Notes: generated from the letters alone by a model not told the origin. DNA of 64,000 bases from Coturnix japonica (GCF_001577835.2 NC_029519.1:33586768-33650767); one strand, 5' to 3'. Shown: positions 23,101 to 34,600, counted from the stretch's first letter. Translations and numbers: made by a program.

Positions 23101-26100
23101 ATTTATATTTTTTCTGGCACATCATAGCCTTTCATTCAGGTATGCAAGTTCACAGTAACAGAGGGAAAGAAAGGAAGATTAAGGAGATTGCTCCATGCCA
23201 AATGTCATACCATTGTTTTATCATGAACAACACTTCTTAGGAGTTTGTGAAGATATGTGCAATTACACAGCGAGCAGCCAAAATGCTGCTAGCTATGTAT
23301 CCACTCTAGGGTACTGAGCTTAATTAAACCTATTGTTTAACAACAGCCATGGCATAAGGAGAAAGGCAATTGTAGAAAGGTAGTACAAGTGGTAGAAAAC
23401 TGAAGAAAAGAGAAGAATAATGATCACATATTCATTAGCAGACAAGAGGGAAGGGGGATTCAAACACACAAACAAACACAGCACACAAAACCGGTCCAGC
23501 TCTCACTTGTGTAATGTACAACATATCTAATTCTTGTAACTGCCTATCAAGTCAAGCAGTGATAACACACAACCATAAAAAACAAAAGGAGCCCAGGCAA
23601 TTCGTCCTCTGTGAACTCTATCTTGTATACACTGAAATGGCACCCTATTTTGCAATCTTTGCCCAACAACTTGTGTTGACTTTGTACAATAAACTATGAT
23701 CTTGACCTATTTAAAGATTTCACTGCAGAGTTAGGTACTGTAAACAAGCATCTATTGGCTAATTTGTAAAGCAGCTGCAGTACACGATAACTTCAAAATT
23801 TCAGGTACTTTATAAAAGTATTCCTGGTTTAAATTGTTCTTCGATAACTTGAGTTTTACTCTTCATTCCAGGTTATGAAGAAGCCTGGGCAAAGGGGAAG
23901 TGGTTCAATATTAAGAACTGAAGCAGAATTAACCAAGTGGAATCCGTCACCCTGATGAGGTTTCAGTCTGCATATATCTGGCAATTACTTTAGTGGAGTG
24001 AATTTGCTGTGCAGGACTTCATGAGACGCTGCTAATAAGTTAATAAATCAGTTGCTTTATTTTATATAAGTTCAACAAATTATATTTGACAAATAGGTTA
24101 AAAGAAAAATGTTGCCTTTGCAATGACATGTAGCAAGACCAAGTATAAAAAATATTTAATCAAAATGAACTGTAATTCTTGTAATACCAAACCACTATGC
24201 CAAGGTTCCCTTGAGTTACTTGCAAAAAATAAAGTAGTCCCAAAACAGAAGCAATGCACAGATGCAGCATAAAGGACAGCTGAGATAGTTAACATGCAGC
24301 ACCAACATAAAGATCATCGTAGTAGGGTAGGATAGAAAAAGATGTTTCATTACATACCAGCTTCTCAAATTGCACATAGATATCATAGACATGCAGCAGC
24401 ACCCCTAATGACTTCAATAGTGTTTCTGTTTGCTTTCAATTCTGAAAATCCAAGCGGAGTTTACAGAACACCAAGAATAGTCTTACCTTGTACTTCTGGG
24501 TAGAGGGACATGTAGAGCAGGCACCACAATATCGTGTTGGAAGTAGTGTCTGTGCCTGCAATGAACAGGTCTCCAATGATAAAAAATAGGTAGTCTTCAT
24601 TAAAACTGCTTTCCTTGTTGTTCTTCTCTTCTTCTGCATGGAGGAAATACATATCAATGAAGTCCCTGGGATTTGCTGCATCCAGTGTATCCCTGTGCTG
24701 TGCAATTATTTGCTTTAGAAAAGCAGTAATATCTAATTCTGTTTTTCTAAGCTCCCTGAAAGGCCCAAAGGGAAGGTAGTACAGCCAAGGGCAGATGTTG
24801 ACCAGGATCATAGAGCTGTTCACACTTAGCTCCAGTGCACGGGCCATGTTCTTCAGCATCGTCTTGAACTCAACGTCTTCATAATTGAAACGCCTGCCAA
24901 AGGCCATGGAGCAGATAACATTAGACACTGCATTGCGAATAATCGGAAAGGGATTAAATGAATCCTTCCCATGCTTCAGCATTTCTTCCTTTATGAACTT
25001 CAGCTCCTCAATGATCTTGGGCTCCAAGCTATGTCTTCCTACTCCAAAATGCCGCAGTGTCGCAAGAGAGAATTTCCTCTGCTGCTTCCACACAGGGCCA
25101 TAAGGTGCAAAAATAACACCTGGAAGGGAAAAGAACAGTCTGAAACAAAGCTGTTCTGTTTTCAAGTGGAAAGAGGGGAAGCAGTTAGGCAGGCCTGAAA
25201 GCCGTAAGTCAAAAGAAGGGGAAAAGATACACAGCAACTATTCCAAGCATTGGGTTTGGAGCTAGAGGAGGAAGAATTTCAGCACCCTGAGATACAAAGA
25301 TACAAATTCTTTGAGCATGATGCAATATGTGATATTAAAATACCAATTCTTTCTTTTTCTGTTCTATTTTCTCTCCATTTGTGTGTGTACATAGTTCTAC
25401 TACAAGTATTGTTTTTACCTACAAAGGACACACATGCTGCAAACACAGAAAGTGAAGATGGATTCAGAGCCATGTGGCAACAGCCTGACTTGCCTCTCTA
25501 CATTTCAGTGCCTCTAGGCAAATGCTCTGCAAGATAATATCACTATGAAATACAGTTCTGTTCATCAGCTTCATATAAATATTGCACACTTACAAACAGA
25601 AACATCTCTGCTGCACAACCTAAATGAACTCTTTCTAATACTCCACAGTTAACCTGAGAGTGTTTAAAGTCATTAAAACAAAGGCCAGTGCTGCCCTCAT
25701 TCTCCTAATATAGTCAATTCTGCCTGGAAATAAAAAGTGACTTTATAACAGCAGCGTCTATTCTACCAAATGCAAATCTCAGTGCTAAGTTTAAATGGAA
25801 GAGGTCACAAAAAATAGGCAATAGAAAGATGCACCGTTTTTCTATATTAAACATCACCTACATTTCTCTTAAGACTCTGTGTACATAGCCCCAATAAACA
25901 AGGAAGAACATTATGATGAGTCAGTACAAGCCGGTCATCAGCTGAGCTTCACCTTCGCTGTACAAAACCATTATCTATTCTCCAGCACTTTTAAAACAGA
26001 ACCAAAACTTTTCAGATCCTCTTTTTCTTAAAGCAACATTTCTTATTAGTGCTGCTGCCATCAAGGAGACACAAGGGTGGGTGAAATAAGAGGCTTATTG

Positions 26101-28639
26101 AGGGGCTGCATTTGGCCAATAACCAATAAACTGAGTTGTCAGGGTTAGGGGCTGCTGTGTGTGCAGACCTGTGGATATCTTGTAACAAAGCAACACTTTA
26201 TTTCTCTCCCACAAGAAGTGTCCTTAAAATGGACAGCACAAACACAACCTCTTCTTTCTGACACTGGGAAAATTAGTTTCAGGATCCAGGTAACCTCACA
26301 GAAGAAAACTGACTGATTATCTCGGATGTAACAAAGTCTCTCCTAATCAAGGCAACAAACCTTTCCAGCAGTCATGCATAGAGGCTGCACAGCACTCCTG
26401 ACGCCCTGAAACCTCTCACTATTGCAGAACATCAAGAACTGATTTGCAGATTGGAAAAGTGTAACATAGGAGCAAAACAGATTACAGAGAAAGAAAAGGG
26501 TAAGAGTAACAGGGATAACTTAAAATGCCAACTGTCTCCCTGGCAGGGAACAACAGTGGAAGAGCAGCCAACTGCTGAGAATTAAAACCCCTTCCAATAC
26601 AATAAATGAAGCAACAAACACAAAGACAAGCAAACAAAAACTCCCTTTTTACATGAAAAGTTCAAATACAGCAACTTCTGCCCAAGGTTATTTCCCCACC
26701 CCCTTAATTTCTCACTGTTTGGTTTAGTGTTGCTGTAATACTGGCAGCACTGACAAACAAGATTCATGACATAGAACATTCAGCTTTTGCCTTGCCCCGT
26801 GTCCGTGTCTAGAAGCAGCCGAGGCAGGACTACAAGGGCTGACAGTCTCTATAGACTCTCCCTGTTTTGCTATGCAGCTGTTGAAATGCAATTATTTGCC
26901 ATTTGGGATGCTTCTGCTTGCTCTCCTCCACACACAATAATTTATTTGCATCCTACATAACTCAGCTGAGATAAGCACTCCTCCCTTTCACATTATACTC
27001 ATACAGAGTAACAGTAAAGTTTAAAATATATTTCTGCAGTCCAGAAAGCAAACTGTATCCTGAAGTACATCAAAAGCAGCAAGACCAGCAGGGTGAGGGA
27101 GGTGACGGCATCTTCTCTGCTCTCATGAGGCCCCATTTGGAGTAGTACTTCCAGCCCTGTGGTCCCCAGCATGAGAAAGACATAGAGCTGCTGGAAGATG
27201 AGTCATGAAGATGTTCATAGGGGAGAAGCACCTCTCTTACAAAGAAAGGCTGAAGGAGTTGGGCTTGTTCAGTCTGGAGAAGGCCCAGAGAAGCTGCAGC
27301 TGCCCCAATCCTAGAGGTGTTCAAGGCCAGGTTGGATGGGGGCTCTGGGCAGCTGGATCTGGTGACGGGCAACCCTGATGGCAGCAGCTGGTTGGAACTT
27401 GATGATCCTTAATATCCATTGAAGCTCACTGTACCTGCAGCTGTTGCCTTGTCAGTAATGTAACCCTGTATAGTGCAGGTCAAGTACTCTGCTATGTGTT
27501 AATACTCAGTCCGGCGAAGGCACCTGCAACTTCCAGCAGCCTTCAGAGAAGCTCCCTGTGCTGGGCTGGGCAGCCCCTGCAGTCCGTAACACATTCCCCT
27601 ACTCCCTTCTGAGCACTGTACGCTACACCTGTAGTTCACTTTACAACACCAGGGGGGAATTCACCTCCTTGTGACAACTAATGTCAAGTGACACGTAACA
27701 ATTTGGAAGAACTTCTTTACGATAAGAGTGACAGAGCACCAGAGAGGCTGTGGAGTCTCCTTCTATGGAGACATTCAATACCCATCTGGATGCCTACCTG
27801 TGTGACCTATTGCAGGGAGTCTGTTTTAGCAGGGGGCTGGACTCAGTGATCTCCTGAGGTCCCTTCCAACCGCTGCCATTCTGTGTAATTCGGACCGTTT
27901 TACAGACAAACCTCAGCTCACATACCTCCCTATTCCCAAGCACAGCTGCAGCTACCTTCCAGATGGAACTAATTGCCAAGCGACAGGACCCCACTGCAGT
28001 GCTGTATGGGGAGAGCTGCATCCCTCCCACCGCTGCCGTGTGTGTTTGTTTACAGCACAGCTAACGCTGCTCTTGCCCTCTCCCAAGCCGTGCTTATGGG
28101 GCTGCTAGCGGACCTCGGTTGGAGCCGTGAGGAAGCGCCTCTCCCCTCGCTGCCTCGGCTCGTTCCGCCCGCAGCCGCTACGCTCGGATCCCCCCAGCCC
28201 AGCCCGGGCCCTTACCCTTGTTGTGGGTGATCAAGAGGACGATGGGGACGGAGGGGCGGTCGCTGAACACCTCCGCCTTCTGCACCAGCGCCTCCCGCAC
28301 CGCCCCGAAGGTGTTGAGAACGATGAAGGGCCGGCTGCCCACGAAGAGCCGGAAGATGCTGCCGTACATCTTGGTGAGGCCGGTGAGGAAGACGTGGGGG
28401 GAGAAGACGGGGGAGCCTGGACCGCGGCCCCACACCTCCAGCACCCACCTCCGGAGCAGCGGCGGCGGCAGCAGGGCGAAGGCGCAGTTGCCCACCAGCG
28501 GCCACGGAGCGGGGCCCGGCGGCAGCCCCGGCGGCGCCCTCGGCCGCAGCATCCAGTAGCAGCCCAGCCAGCACACGGCCGCCAGCAGCAGCTCGGTGGC
28601 GGTGGGGGCCCGCAGAAGCCACTCGCCGTCCGCCGCCAT
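19997..28639 (-). CDS. CYP2U1: CYP2U1, cytochrome P450 2U1 (5 exons, 521 aa)
   Basis: The CDS joins 28639-28216, 25119-24487, 21919-21758, 20722-20555 and 20175-19997 on the minus strand. That is 1566 nt, or 521 aa plus TGA, against 544 aa in human; the shortfall is mainly in exon 1. CYP2U1 hydroxylates arachidonic and related long-chain fatty acids at omega and omega-1 positions in ER and mitochondria. Visible hallmarks are an N-terminal membrane anchor (about residues 14-31), a proline hinge [12 protein letters not shown] (36-47), the I-helix AGTDTT (329-334), the K-helix ExxR as EVQR (386-389), the PTRF motif, and the heme loop FGMGKRVCMG with ligand Cys467. The five-exon layout is the CYP2U/CYP2R type and not the nine-exon CYP2 type. 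The start has A at -3 and G at +4. Confidence 0.96.
20555..20722 (-). CDS. CYP2U1: CYP2U1 coding exon 4 (residues 407-463)
   Basis: It encodes [20 protein letters not shown], then [20 protein letters not shown] and [10 protein letters not shown]. The HRDP and PTRF motifs are intact. The acceptor is TTCGCAG|TGCTG and the donor is AATGG|GTAAGA. Confidence 0.97.
21758..21919 (-). CDS. CYP2U1: CYP2U1 coding exon 3 (residues 353-407)
   Basis: It encodes [20 protein letters not shown], then the K helix with [10 protein letters not shown] and [15 protein letters not shown]. The ExxR pair (Glu386, Arg389) is intact. The acceptor is TTACACAG|AGAAAG and the donor is GCTG|GTAAGC. Confidence 0.97.
22263..22310. 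repeat. Purine-rich (A/G) low-complexity tract
   Basis: About 45 bp on the plus strand are almost all A and G (AAAGGAAAGAAAAAAAG, then AAAAAGAAAAGGAAGAAG). On the transcribed minus strand this is a pyrimidine tract inside CYP2U1 intron 2. It is not followed by an exon. Confidence 0.7.
24487..25119 (-). CDS. CYP2U1: CYP2U1 coding exon 2 (residues 142-353)
   Basis: This is the largest exon, 633 nt. It encodes [20 protein letters not shown] through helix I. It includes the WKQQRK helix C heme-propionate motif, the [13 protein letters not shown] segment and [14 protein letters not shown]. The acceptor is CTTCCAG|GTGTT and the donor is CAAG|GTAAGA. Confidence 0.97.
27072..27415 (+). mobile_element. 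CR1 LINE copy with internal deletion (CYP2U1 intron 1)
   Basis: The plus strand shows CR1 sense sequence: TCATGAGGCCCCATTTGGAG, AGGCTGAAGGAGTTGGGCTT and GTTCAGTCTGGAGAAGGCCC. It then jumps directly to GAGGTGTTCAAGGCCAGGTT and ends near TTGGAACTTGATGATCCTT. The stretch normally lying between these blocks is missing, indicating an internal deletion after insertion. It is antisense to CYP2U1. Confidence 0.85.
27690..27890 (+). mobile_element. CR1 LINE 3' end (CYP2U1 intron 1)
   Basis: A sense CR1 3' region contains GTGACAGAGCACCAGAGAGG, GTGGAGTCTCCTTCTATGGA and GGTCCCTTCCAACCGCTGCC, and ends at CATTCTGTG, the typical terminus. It lies about 275 bp right of another CR1 in the same orientation. 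The two differ in subfamily-diagnostic wording, so they are probably separate insertions. Confidence 0.85.
28216..28639 (-). CDS. CYP2U1: CYP2U1 coding exon 1 (residues 1-142)
   Basis: It encodes the signal anchor, the proline-rich hinge, then WPLVGNCAF through [19 protein letters not shown] and [19 protein letters not shown]. It is very GC-rich because it lies within the CpG island. The donor is AACAAGG|GTAAGG, phase 1. It is shorter than the human exon around the anchor and the [12 protein letters not shown] region. Confidence 0.96.
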
Positions 28640-28694
28640 CCTCTCAGGTGGCAGCTCTCACCCCTCGCCGCCCCCTCCCGGCGCGTAGCGGATT

Positions 28695-28704
28695 AAGATG
28701 GCGG
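28695..28704 (+). promoter_or_regulatory. YY1-type motif AAGATGGCGG
   Basis: The 10-mer AAGATGGCGG matches the extended YY1 consensus. It lies 56 bp upstream of the CYP2U1 ATG, but in the orientation of plus-strand transcription. In many CpG promoters this orientation places YY1 just downstream of a start site on the same strand, which would point to divergent transcription. Confidence 0.55.
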
Positions 28705-28838
28705 GGGCGGGCGGGCCGCGGGAGGCGGGCGGGAGGCGAGGCCTGAGGCGGGCTGACCCCCCCACCCCCTACCCGGACGCCGCCGGGCGTGGGCAGCTAC
28801 AGCCGCAATCACGGAGAAAGAGCCAGTGGCAGCTGTGA
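28698..28838 (+). other. Possible divergent small ORF (46 codons) at CYP2U1 promoter
   Basis: The ATG inside the YY1 motif opens a 46-codon reading frame on the plus strand, Gly/Arg/Pro-rich (starts MAGAGGPREAGG, ends KSQWQL), with TGA at 28836-28838. A fair splice donor, TTG|GTAAAT, follows at 28849. The composition is what any CpG-rich frame would give, and I recognise no family. It could be a first exon of a divergent non-coding RNA, or nothing. Confidence 0.2.
28703..28733 (+). promoter_or_regulatory. GC-box array / potential G-quadruplex at CYP2U1 promoter
   Basis: Six runs of three or more G occur in 31 bp (GGGGGCGGGCGGG, then GGG, GGG, GGG). The block contains overlapping Sp1/KLF sites and satisfies the G-quadruplex pattern. 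It sits about 65-95 bp upstream of the CYP2U1 ATG. Confidence 0.6.
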
Positions 28839-28839
28839 G

Positions 28840-29160
28840 CTGCTCTTGGTAAATACCTACATCCCTTTATAACGAACCTGACTTTAGGAACTCCCCTCCG
28901 AAACACAGCTCAGCACCAGCAGCCTCAGACGTAACCCTTAGGTGCGACACGAGGCTACTGCCTGCTCCTTCAAGCAGGTGCTGCAGCACTAAATGTAACA
29001 GGCCCTCGTTTAAAGGCTCTTCTTTCAAGGTTTGCAAGCAAGTCTCATCAACAACACACACACAGAATTAAAGGAATAGGTGCTTACCATCAAATTGTTG
29101 CTTTTAAGCAGTCAAATGGTTAAGGAGAGAGAAGGACAAGCAGCACATAGAACAATAGCT
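28840..29160. other. Spacer between CYP2U1 promoter and SGMS2 3' end
   Basis: About 320 bp with no recognised element. If the distal SGMS2 poly(A) signal at 29184-29179 is used, SGMS2 transcription ends only about 500 bp from the CYP2U1 promoter on the same strand. Confidence 0.55.
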
Positions 29161-29178
29161 GGGCTACAGTGAAAAGGT

Positions 29179-29184
29179 TTTATT
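29179..29184 (-). terminator. SGMS2: Candidate distal SGMS2 poly(A) signal
   Basis: The minus-strand sequence CAATAAAACCTTTTCACTG is followed about 30-50 nt on by a clear GU-rich element (TTGTTCTATGTGCTGCTTG). In shape this is the best poly(A) site in the region. It would give an 8.6-kb 3' UTR and place the gene end about 500 bp from the CYP2U1 start. Confidence 0.5.
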
Positions 29185-30064
29185 GCAAGTTAAGTGTACA
29201 GAAGTTACAGGAATTTTAGACACACGTAAAGCTTCCACTGGTCAAGGTCTGTTTTTCGCCAAGCAATTAAGGCAACAGTATGCAACCTCTTTCATCTTAT
29301 ATAAACAGAAAGTGGATCTTTTACTACTGCTGAAACAAAGCAGAAACTAAGATCCCATTTAAATCACCTTAAAGCAGAACAGAATGCAGATTGACTTTGT
29401 CCATATTTGGCAGAAATTCAGAGGTTCAATTACAGTGTTCACAAAAGAGGCACCTATTAGCAAAAAACAGCACGAGAATATGAAAAATAATCTGAACAAA
29501 AGAAAATCCGAGTCTCAAGGGAAGTTTTATGTTCTGCAGTCTGTCAATATATAGTCAAGCTATTTAGCACATCTTAAAAGACATTAGTTTCCCCCCCACA
29601 TAGAAGCAATCTAGCCTCACCTCCTTCTAAGCCTGTTTGACAAGTGACTGGAGAAAGTAATTCTGCTTTCCTTGGAAACTATTCCGCCCCAGTCCTACTA
29701 CAAGGTAATAAAAGCCACATTCCATTTACTTCACCTCTTTTGGAAAGTCCATTCCTCAGTCTGCTCCAAGAAATACTTCACAAAGAAAGTTCAAATCGAT
29801 TCACATTTCTTTAAAGATAACCAAATTACAGTATTAATGCCCAAGCAAAAGAACTGGAAAGTTAAAGAGAATAAACTCTTCAAAGCAATATAATATTTCT
29901 CTCAAATTTTGTCAGCCTGTGAATCCTATCACAACACTTAGACCATTGATTGGTCATTCTATGTAGTTGTTAGCAATCACTTTCCTCAGCAACAGGCTGT
30001 GTTTCTGTGTGTTTCAGTTTGTAGGCAACTTTTAAGCTCTTTATTTCCACAGGCACTTAGTTTG

Positions 30065-30126
30065 AAAAAAAAAAAAAAAAAACCACAAAAACAAACAAAC
30101 AAAAAAAACCCCTAACCAACCAACCA
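30065..30126. repeat. A-rich simple repeat
   Basis: A run of 18 A is followed by (AAAC)n-like and (AACC)n-like units on the plus strand. On the minus (SGMS2) strand it is T/G-rich. No retroposed body adjoins it, so it is a simple low-complexity tract. Confidence 0.8.
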
Positions 30127-31613
30127 AAAACAACCCACTTTGTTAAAAGCATATGGAAAATGCTTAGAGGTTCTCCGAGTAGCATTTAGCACACTGACAA
30201 TCATAGTTCCATCACTCACAGCAGATGCTAACACAAAATCCGCAGTCACCCACTAGCCAGAACCTGCCACGTGCTCACAAAAAGCTTCATTTCTGCATGC
30301 AGTCATTTATTTCTGCTAGTATTTCTACTTATATTGCACTCTTTAAAAAAGATAGTTTTGTCTGAGGCAACTAGTTATTACAGGAAAGCTATATTGCACC
30401 ATGGATTAGAGCTGTTATAGGTGATTTCATTCTCTCTGGCTCTTCCAAATCTCTTGCTATTAAAGCAAGCTCTGAGAGCAGTGAGACACAATACAGACTA
30501 CTGTCACTAGGTTATCCCTCTCTAACTGGATGGTTAGTTTAATTAAAAGCAGAAACAAACTAGTCCTGGAATAGTCTTTGCATAGACAAGAGAAGTTCTG
30601 TAAAACAAGTCTTTGAGAAGTCTGTTTATTGAAGTAACAAAAGTAAATGGTTTGGAAGAACTCCTTCAGTATAAAAAAGGTGCAACCTTAGAACAGAGAA
30701 GGTGGCACATTTGTCTATACAGACTGCTCACTCACACACCTATACATGACACCCCATCTGCACTTTCAAGCATGCAGAGATGCAAGACTTCATACTTTCT
30801 CACTATTGGATCATACTTATTTCAAAGCTGGGAACTATACTATAGCCTAATCTTAAAGGCATCAGCACTTTCACAACTGTCAATCAAAAGGGAGCCTTTA
30901 ACAAGAGCTATAGGTTTTCATTTATCTTGGAGAGAAAATGTAGATAATGCTGCCTGAAGACTCTATTTAGAATGATTAGGAAGTGCATTACCCTCTATTA
31001 TATGCAACATAAAACCATAACTAAAGAGGGGGGAAAAAAAACTGCTAGAGAAGGCACAAGGAATTTCTCATCTTAAGTTTGCTTATGAAGCTGTAAACCA
31101 ATAAGAACTTATCTTCCATAATCTCAATCATCTTAATTAAGGCTTTCACATTGACTCATTACATCCTACTACAAACTGCCTTAATAATCACATCAAAATT
31201 CTGCTTTCAAATTTCACCTCTGCTTATTAGATATGGCTACACGGGCATCTTCCTTCACAAGCTTATTTCTCAAAACTTCCAGCAGAAGGTGCATCTACCA
31301 TAGAGATCAGCAATTCCTCATACAATTTTCTGTCCTCAAGGTTTCAACAAAGCTGATGAAGCCTGACACTAAATCTACGCCTGAAACCTATCTAACATCC
31401 TTTACATCTCACATCAAGTTTCAAAAGGTGAGCTGTCCTAAGCACTTGTGAAAATCCAATCTCAGACTGGCCTCCACCCTACACACTCCTACCCTCTTCA
31501 CACATTTAAAATATTTACAATTATATTTTGTAGGTTTTATACAAAATAAATAGAAAAGGGTCGTATTTTTATAAAAAAGCATTTAGAACAAGCTTAAAAT
31601 ATAGAGAAATTGC

Positions 31614-31619
31614 TTTATT
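31614..31619 (-). terminator. SGMS2: Candidate intermediate SGMS2 poly(A) signal
   Basis: The minus-strand hexamer lies in CAATAAAGCAATTTCTC. It implies a 3' UTR of about 6.1 kb. The downstream region is AT-rich with a weak GU element (AAGCTTGTTC). Confidence 0.4.
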
Positions 31620-34600
31620 GAAAAAGGCGTCAAAACAGCTCTGCTTAGTGTTCATGGGTGATAAGAGAATACCAGCTCTTGATATTTTTGGAGATTATTA
31701 GCACCATAGATGGACATTGTTTCTGGTTTGGGTATTTTTTTTGAAAGATGAATGTGGTCATGTCAGTAGCCCGAAGAATTTCATTTGTATAGTACATACA
31801 TCGACCATAAGAAGTTTCAACTTCTATGTGCCAAGTGAGCAAACCACATAGGACAAAGCTTCTTTGACATTAGGACAATTTTCTTTAACATTTTCTTTAC
31901 TAGATCCATGGTCAGCAGTGCAAGTGATCATGACAGATAGCACCTTTCATGATATAAGCTTTAAGATGCTTACATTATTGCTTTAAGTACAGCCAGTGCG
32001 TTTTGTTTTTTAAACATACAGTGAACATAGATTGCAATGTCTTACAAATCACAATACCGGTATCTCACAGCATACAGCAAACAACAACACTGAGTTGTCA
32101 TCTGCTTAACCAAAAATTGACATGCTAGGAAGCATCATAATGTTCTCAATGTTTTCCAGTTTAAGAGCCAATTCTTGCTAATTGTGAATAATTCACAAGA
32201 AAAGGAGGTCCAGCTGAAAACTATCAGTAAAAACTACAGCACAAGAGGCCTAAAGTAGTACCACTTGTTAAAGAAATGTTATGCTGTACAGTGATTGCAG
32301 AACTGGACCTCAAAACTGGAAGGAAAAAAAGAAAACAGCCATACATTAGCTCCATAGCATGCACAAACCACAACACTCCTGGTTTTACCATCTTCAGCTA
32401 CTCAGCAGGCAACAGCTTTCCTGGCAGTTTTTCCCCAGGGTGGATGCATAGCACCAATTAACATTCAAGGCTAGGAATTCAACCTAGGAAAAAACAATGC
32501 CAGAAAAGCTGCTGGTTGATGAGAATGAAAACCACATTGCAGTTGAAAGGAATGTCCTGCCCAAGTCTCTAGAGTTCTCCTCCAAGTCACATGGAAACAG
32601 TGAGAACTGCAGACATCAGAACATTATTTCCTCTTTTGCTTTCAGGCTTCTGGCTGCAACCCTGACCTCAACAAAACAACCAGACCTCATCTTTATCATA
32701 CTCCAAACGTGCTATCTTAAGTCAGAACAAAAACTAAAAATGAACATAAAATATTCAAAGAGCAAAAATTTCTCAATGCAAGTGAACAAGCATTCCCCAG
32801 GATGTTAGATTTTGTACCTGAAAGTAATTTTAAGTAGTGCAAGTATGTGTCTGACAAGAGTATCTTTTGGCTTTATTGGTAATTATGGAGCTTTCTTCAA
32901 CGTTAATAATGGTACTCAGCATCAAGTTGTTTAGAAAGCAACAGAGGCAAGAGAAGAAAGACAGATGCAAGAAAGACAAGGCAGCTTAAGCTACACATAA
33001 GCACCACTTTGAACAGCAACAATCTATGAAAAATTAGAATGCAAAACCAGCTTTCACAAAAGGAGCCCTGACATATTATCCAAGGTAGAAGAGGTGCTGA
33101 AATTTCAAAATCCTGCTTAAGATCCATACACACAAAATTCACCGGTGCAGTTACAAGTAAGCAAGGAAATAAAATTCCCCTTAATATTATCAGCAATCCC
33201 ACTATCCCCTAACACAGAAAATTCCCAAACATACATATTCATTTCTAGTGCAACTCCAATGCTTGAAGTAACACCAGCTCAGATATAATGTTGAATAAGA
33301 ACTGTCTTTACAGTGGTTCCCCTTTTCAGTCCTTTTCTTAAGTTTTCTCTTTTTAAGTTCTATTATGCTTTCTAGCTATTGTTGCCTTCCATGCTGAGGC
33401 CTCAGACTGAAAGGGTCCCAAAAGAACAAGCAAAGATGGCTGAGCCTACTATGCAGGTACAACCTAGTCTATCCTCCCAGAAGAAAGAGAAACCTCTGTG
33501 TTCTGCATCCAGTGCTGTGGATTCTCAGCCACCATAAAGGAACAGGAAGAGCTTAACATACAAGCAAAATTACTTCAGTGGCACACAGAGATATTTATGT
33601 ACTCTAAAGCAGTGACAGTCACTTGGAATAGTGGTCAACAGAAGTAATTTTCTTCAAGATTCTTCTTTCTTCCCCCTCTCCAAAAACTGAACTTCAGTCA
33701 CACTAGTTTTAGCACCCAGTCTAGAACAAGAAATATTCACTCTTACAGATCATTTTAGTGTTGCATATCTGTAAAGACTCCTAGCCAAGTTCAAAACATT
33801 AAAGAAAATAAAGAATGGAGCTCAATGCCTGTGAAGTCAACCAGTAGTGAAAACCAGTTCCAAAAATTTGATCACGTATCTAATACACTCAGCAAGTATT
33901 TAAGATTATACCTTCTGAATCTTTAAGATAGTTCTGGTAAGTAAAAGCTTAAAGAAACCTTCCCTCAACCTGAAGCGGAAGACTTCATCTTGCACTGTAA
34001 TGAATGAATCTGATGTCAGAATTATAAATCATACTTCATGTCTACTAAAATGAGACAAGGGATTTGGTCTGGTACTGGGCTTTTGCAGGATAAACTGTCT
34101 AGCCAGACACTAAGGATGAGTGAAAGTTTAAACAGATTCAGATTTAAGAAACAGATAATCAGATTATCGCAAACCCTCTTAAGAAAATTCCCCTCTCATG
34201 TCCTAAGATACCTTCTAGTTCCATCTTCATTAATAGAGCTTGTTTCTCAATTATATGAAGGTTACCAACACTTTAAAGTTTTCCCCTCCCCTCTTAAAAA
34301 AAAAATAAAAAATAGTGGGGCTGGGGAGGAAGAAAGAAATCCAATGCTGAAGTTCATAGCAATGTTTAGCAGAGCTTTTTGTTACTAGCCCATCTGCAGC
34401 TACCTTCCCAAGAAAACAGCAACAGAGAATGACTAACAAGGATTAACATTTATGTCCACATGGGAGCGCTAAACGCATAGAAATAGTTTACAGCATTTTC
34501 AAGTGTGTTTGCCACTTCTGGCTGGCACGTTTTCTTGGAAAGAAGCATCTGCAGCACCATCACATAGCTCATTTCTTTAAATGCTGAAGTTACCCTCTTA

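Larger units (their letters stand above)
20176..28215 (-). other. CYP2U1 introns 1-4 (non-coding content)
   Basis: The four introns (28215-25120, 24486-21920, 21757-20723, 20554-20176) contain no further coding exon that I can see. Intron 1 carries two plus-strand CR1 copies (27072-27415 and 27690-27890). Intron 2 holds a purine-rich tract at about 22263-22310. Otherwise the DNA is unique and AT-rich. Confidence 0.7.
17190..28690 (-). other. CYP2U1: CYP2U1 transcription unit (gene extent)
   Basis: The inferred extent runs from the CpG promoter near 28.69 kb to a probable poly(A) site near 17.19 kb. There are five coding exons and four introns of about 3.1, 2.6, 1.0 and 0.4 kb. The 5' boundary is not fixed by any core promoter element. 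The 3' boundary rests on the hexamer at 17218-17213. Confidence 0.8.
28090..28800 (-). promoter_or_regulatory. CYP2U1: CYP2U1 CpG-island promoter
   Basis: A dense CpG/GC block spans exon 1 and about 160 bp upstream. There is no TATA box. Upstream of the ATG, on the plus strand, lie a YY1-type site at 28695-28704 and stacked GC boxes at 28703-28733. The island is the only plausible CYP2U1 start region. Confidence 0.8.

Noticed and set aside
28127-28696. 189-codon plus-strand ORF opposite CYP2U1 exon 1
   Set aside because: It is antisense to a well-supported exon, its composition mirrors GC-rich codons, and it resembles no family.
30065-30126. A-run as the tail of a retroposed pseudogene
   Set aside because: No gene-like body or target-site duplication adjoins it. 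The A-run grades into AAAC/AACC simple repeats.
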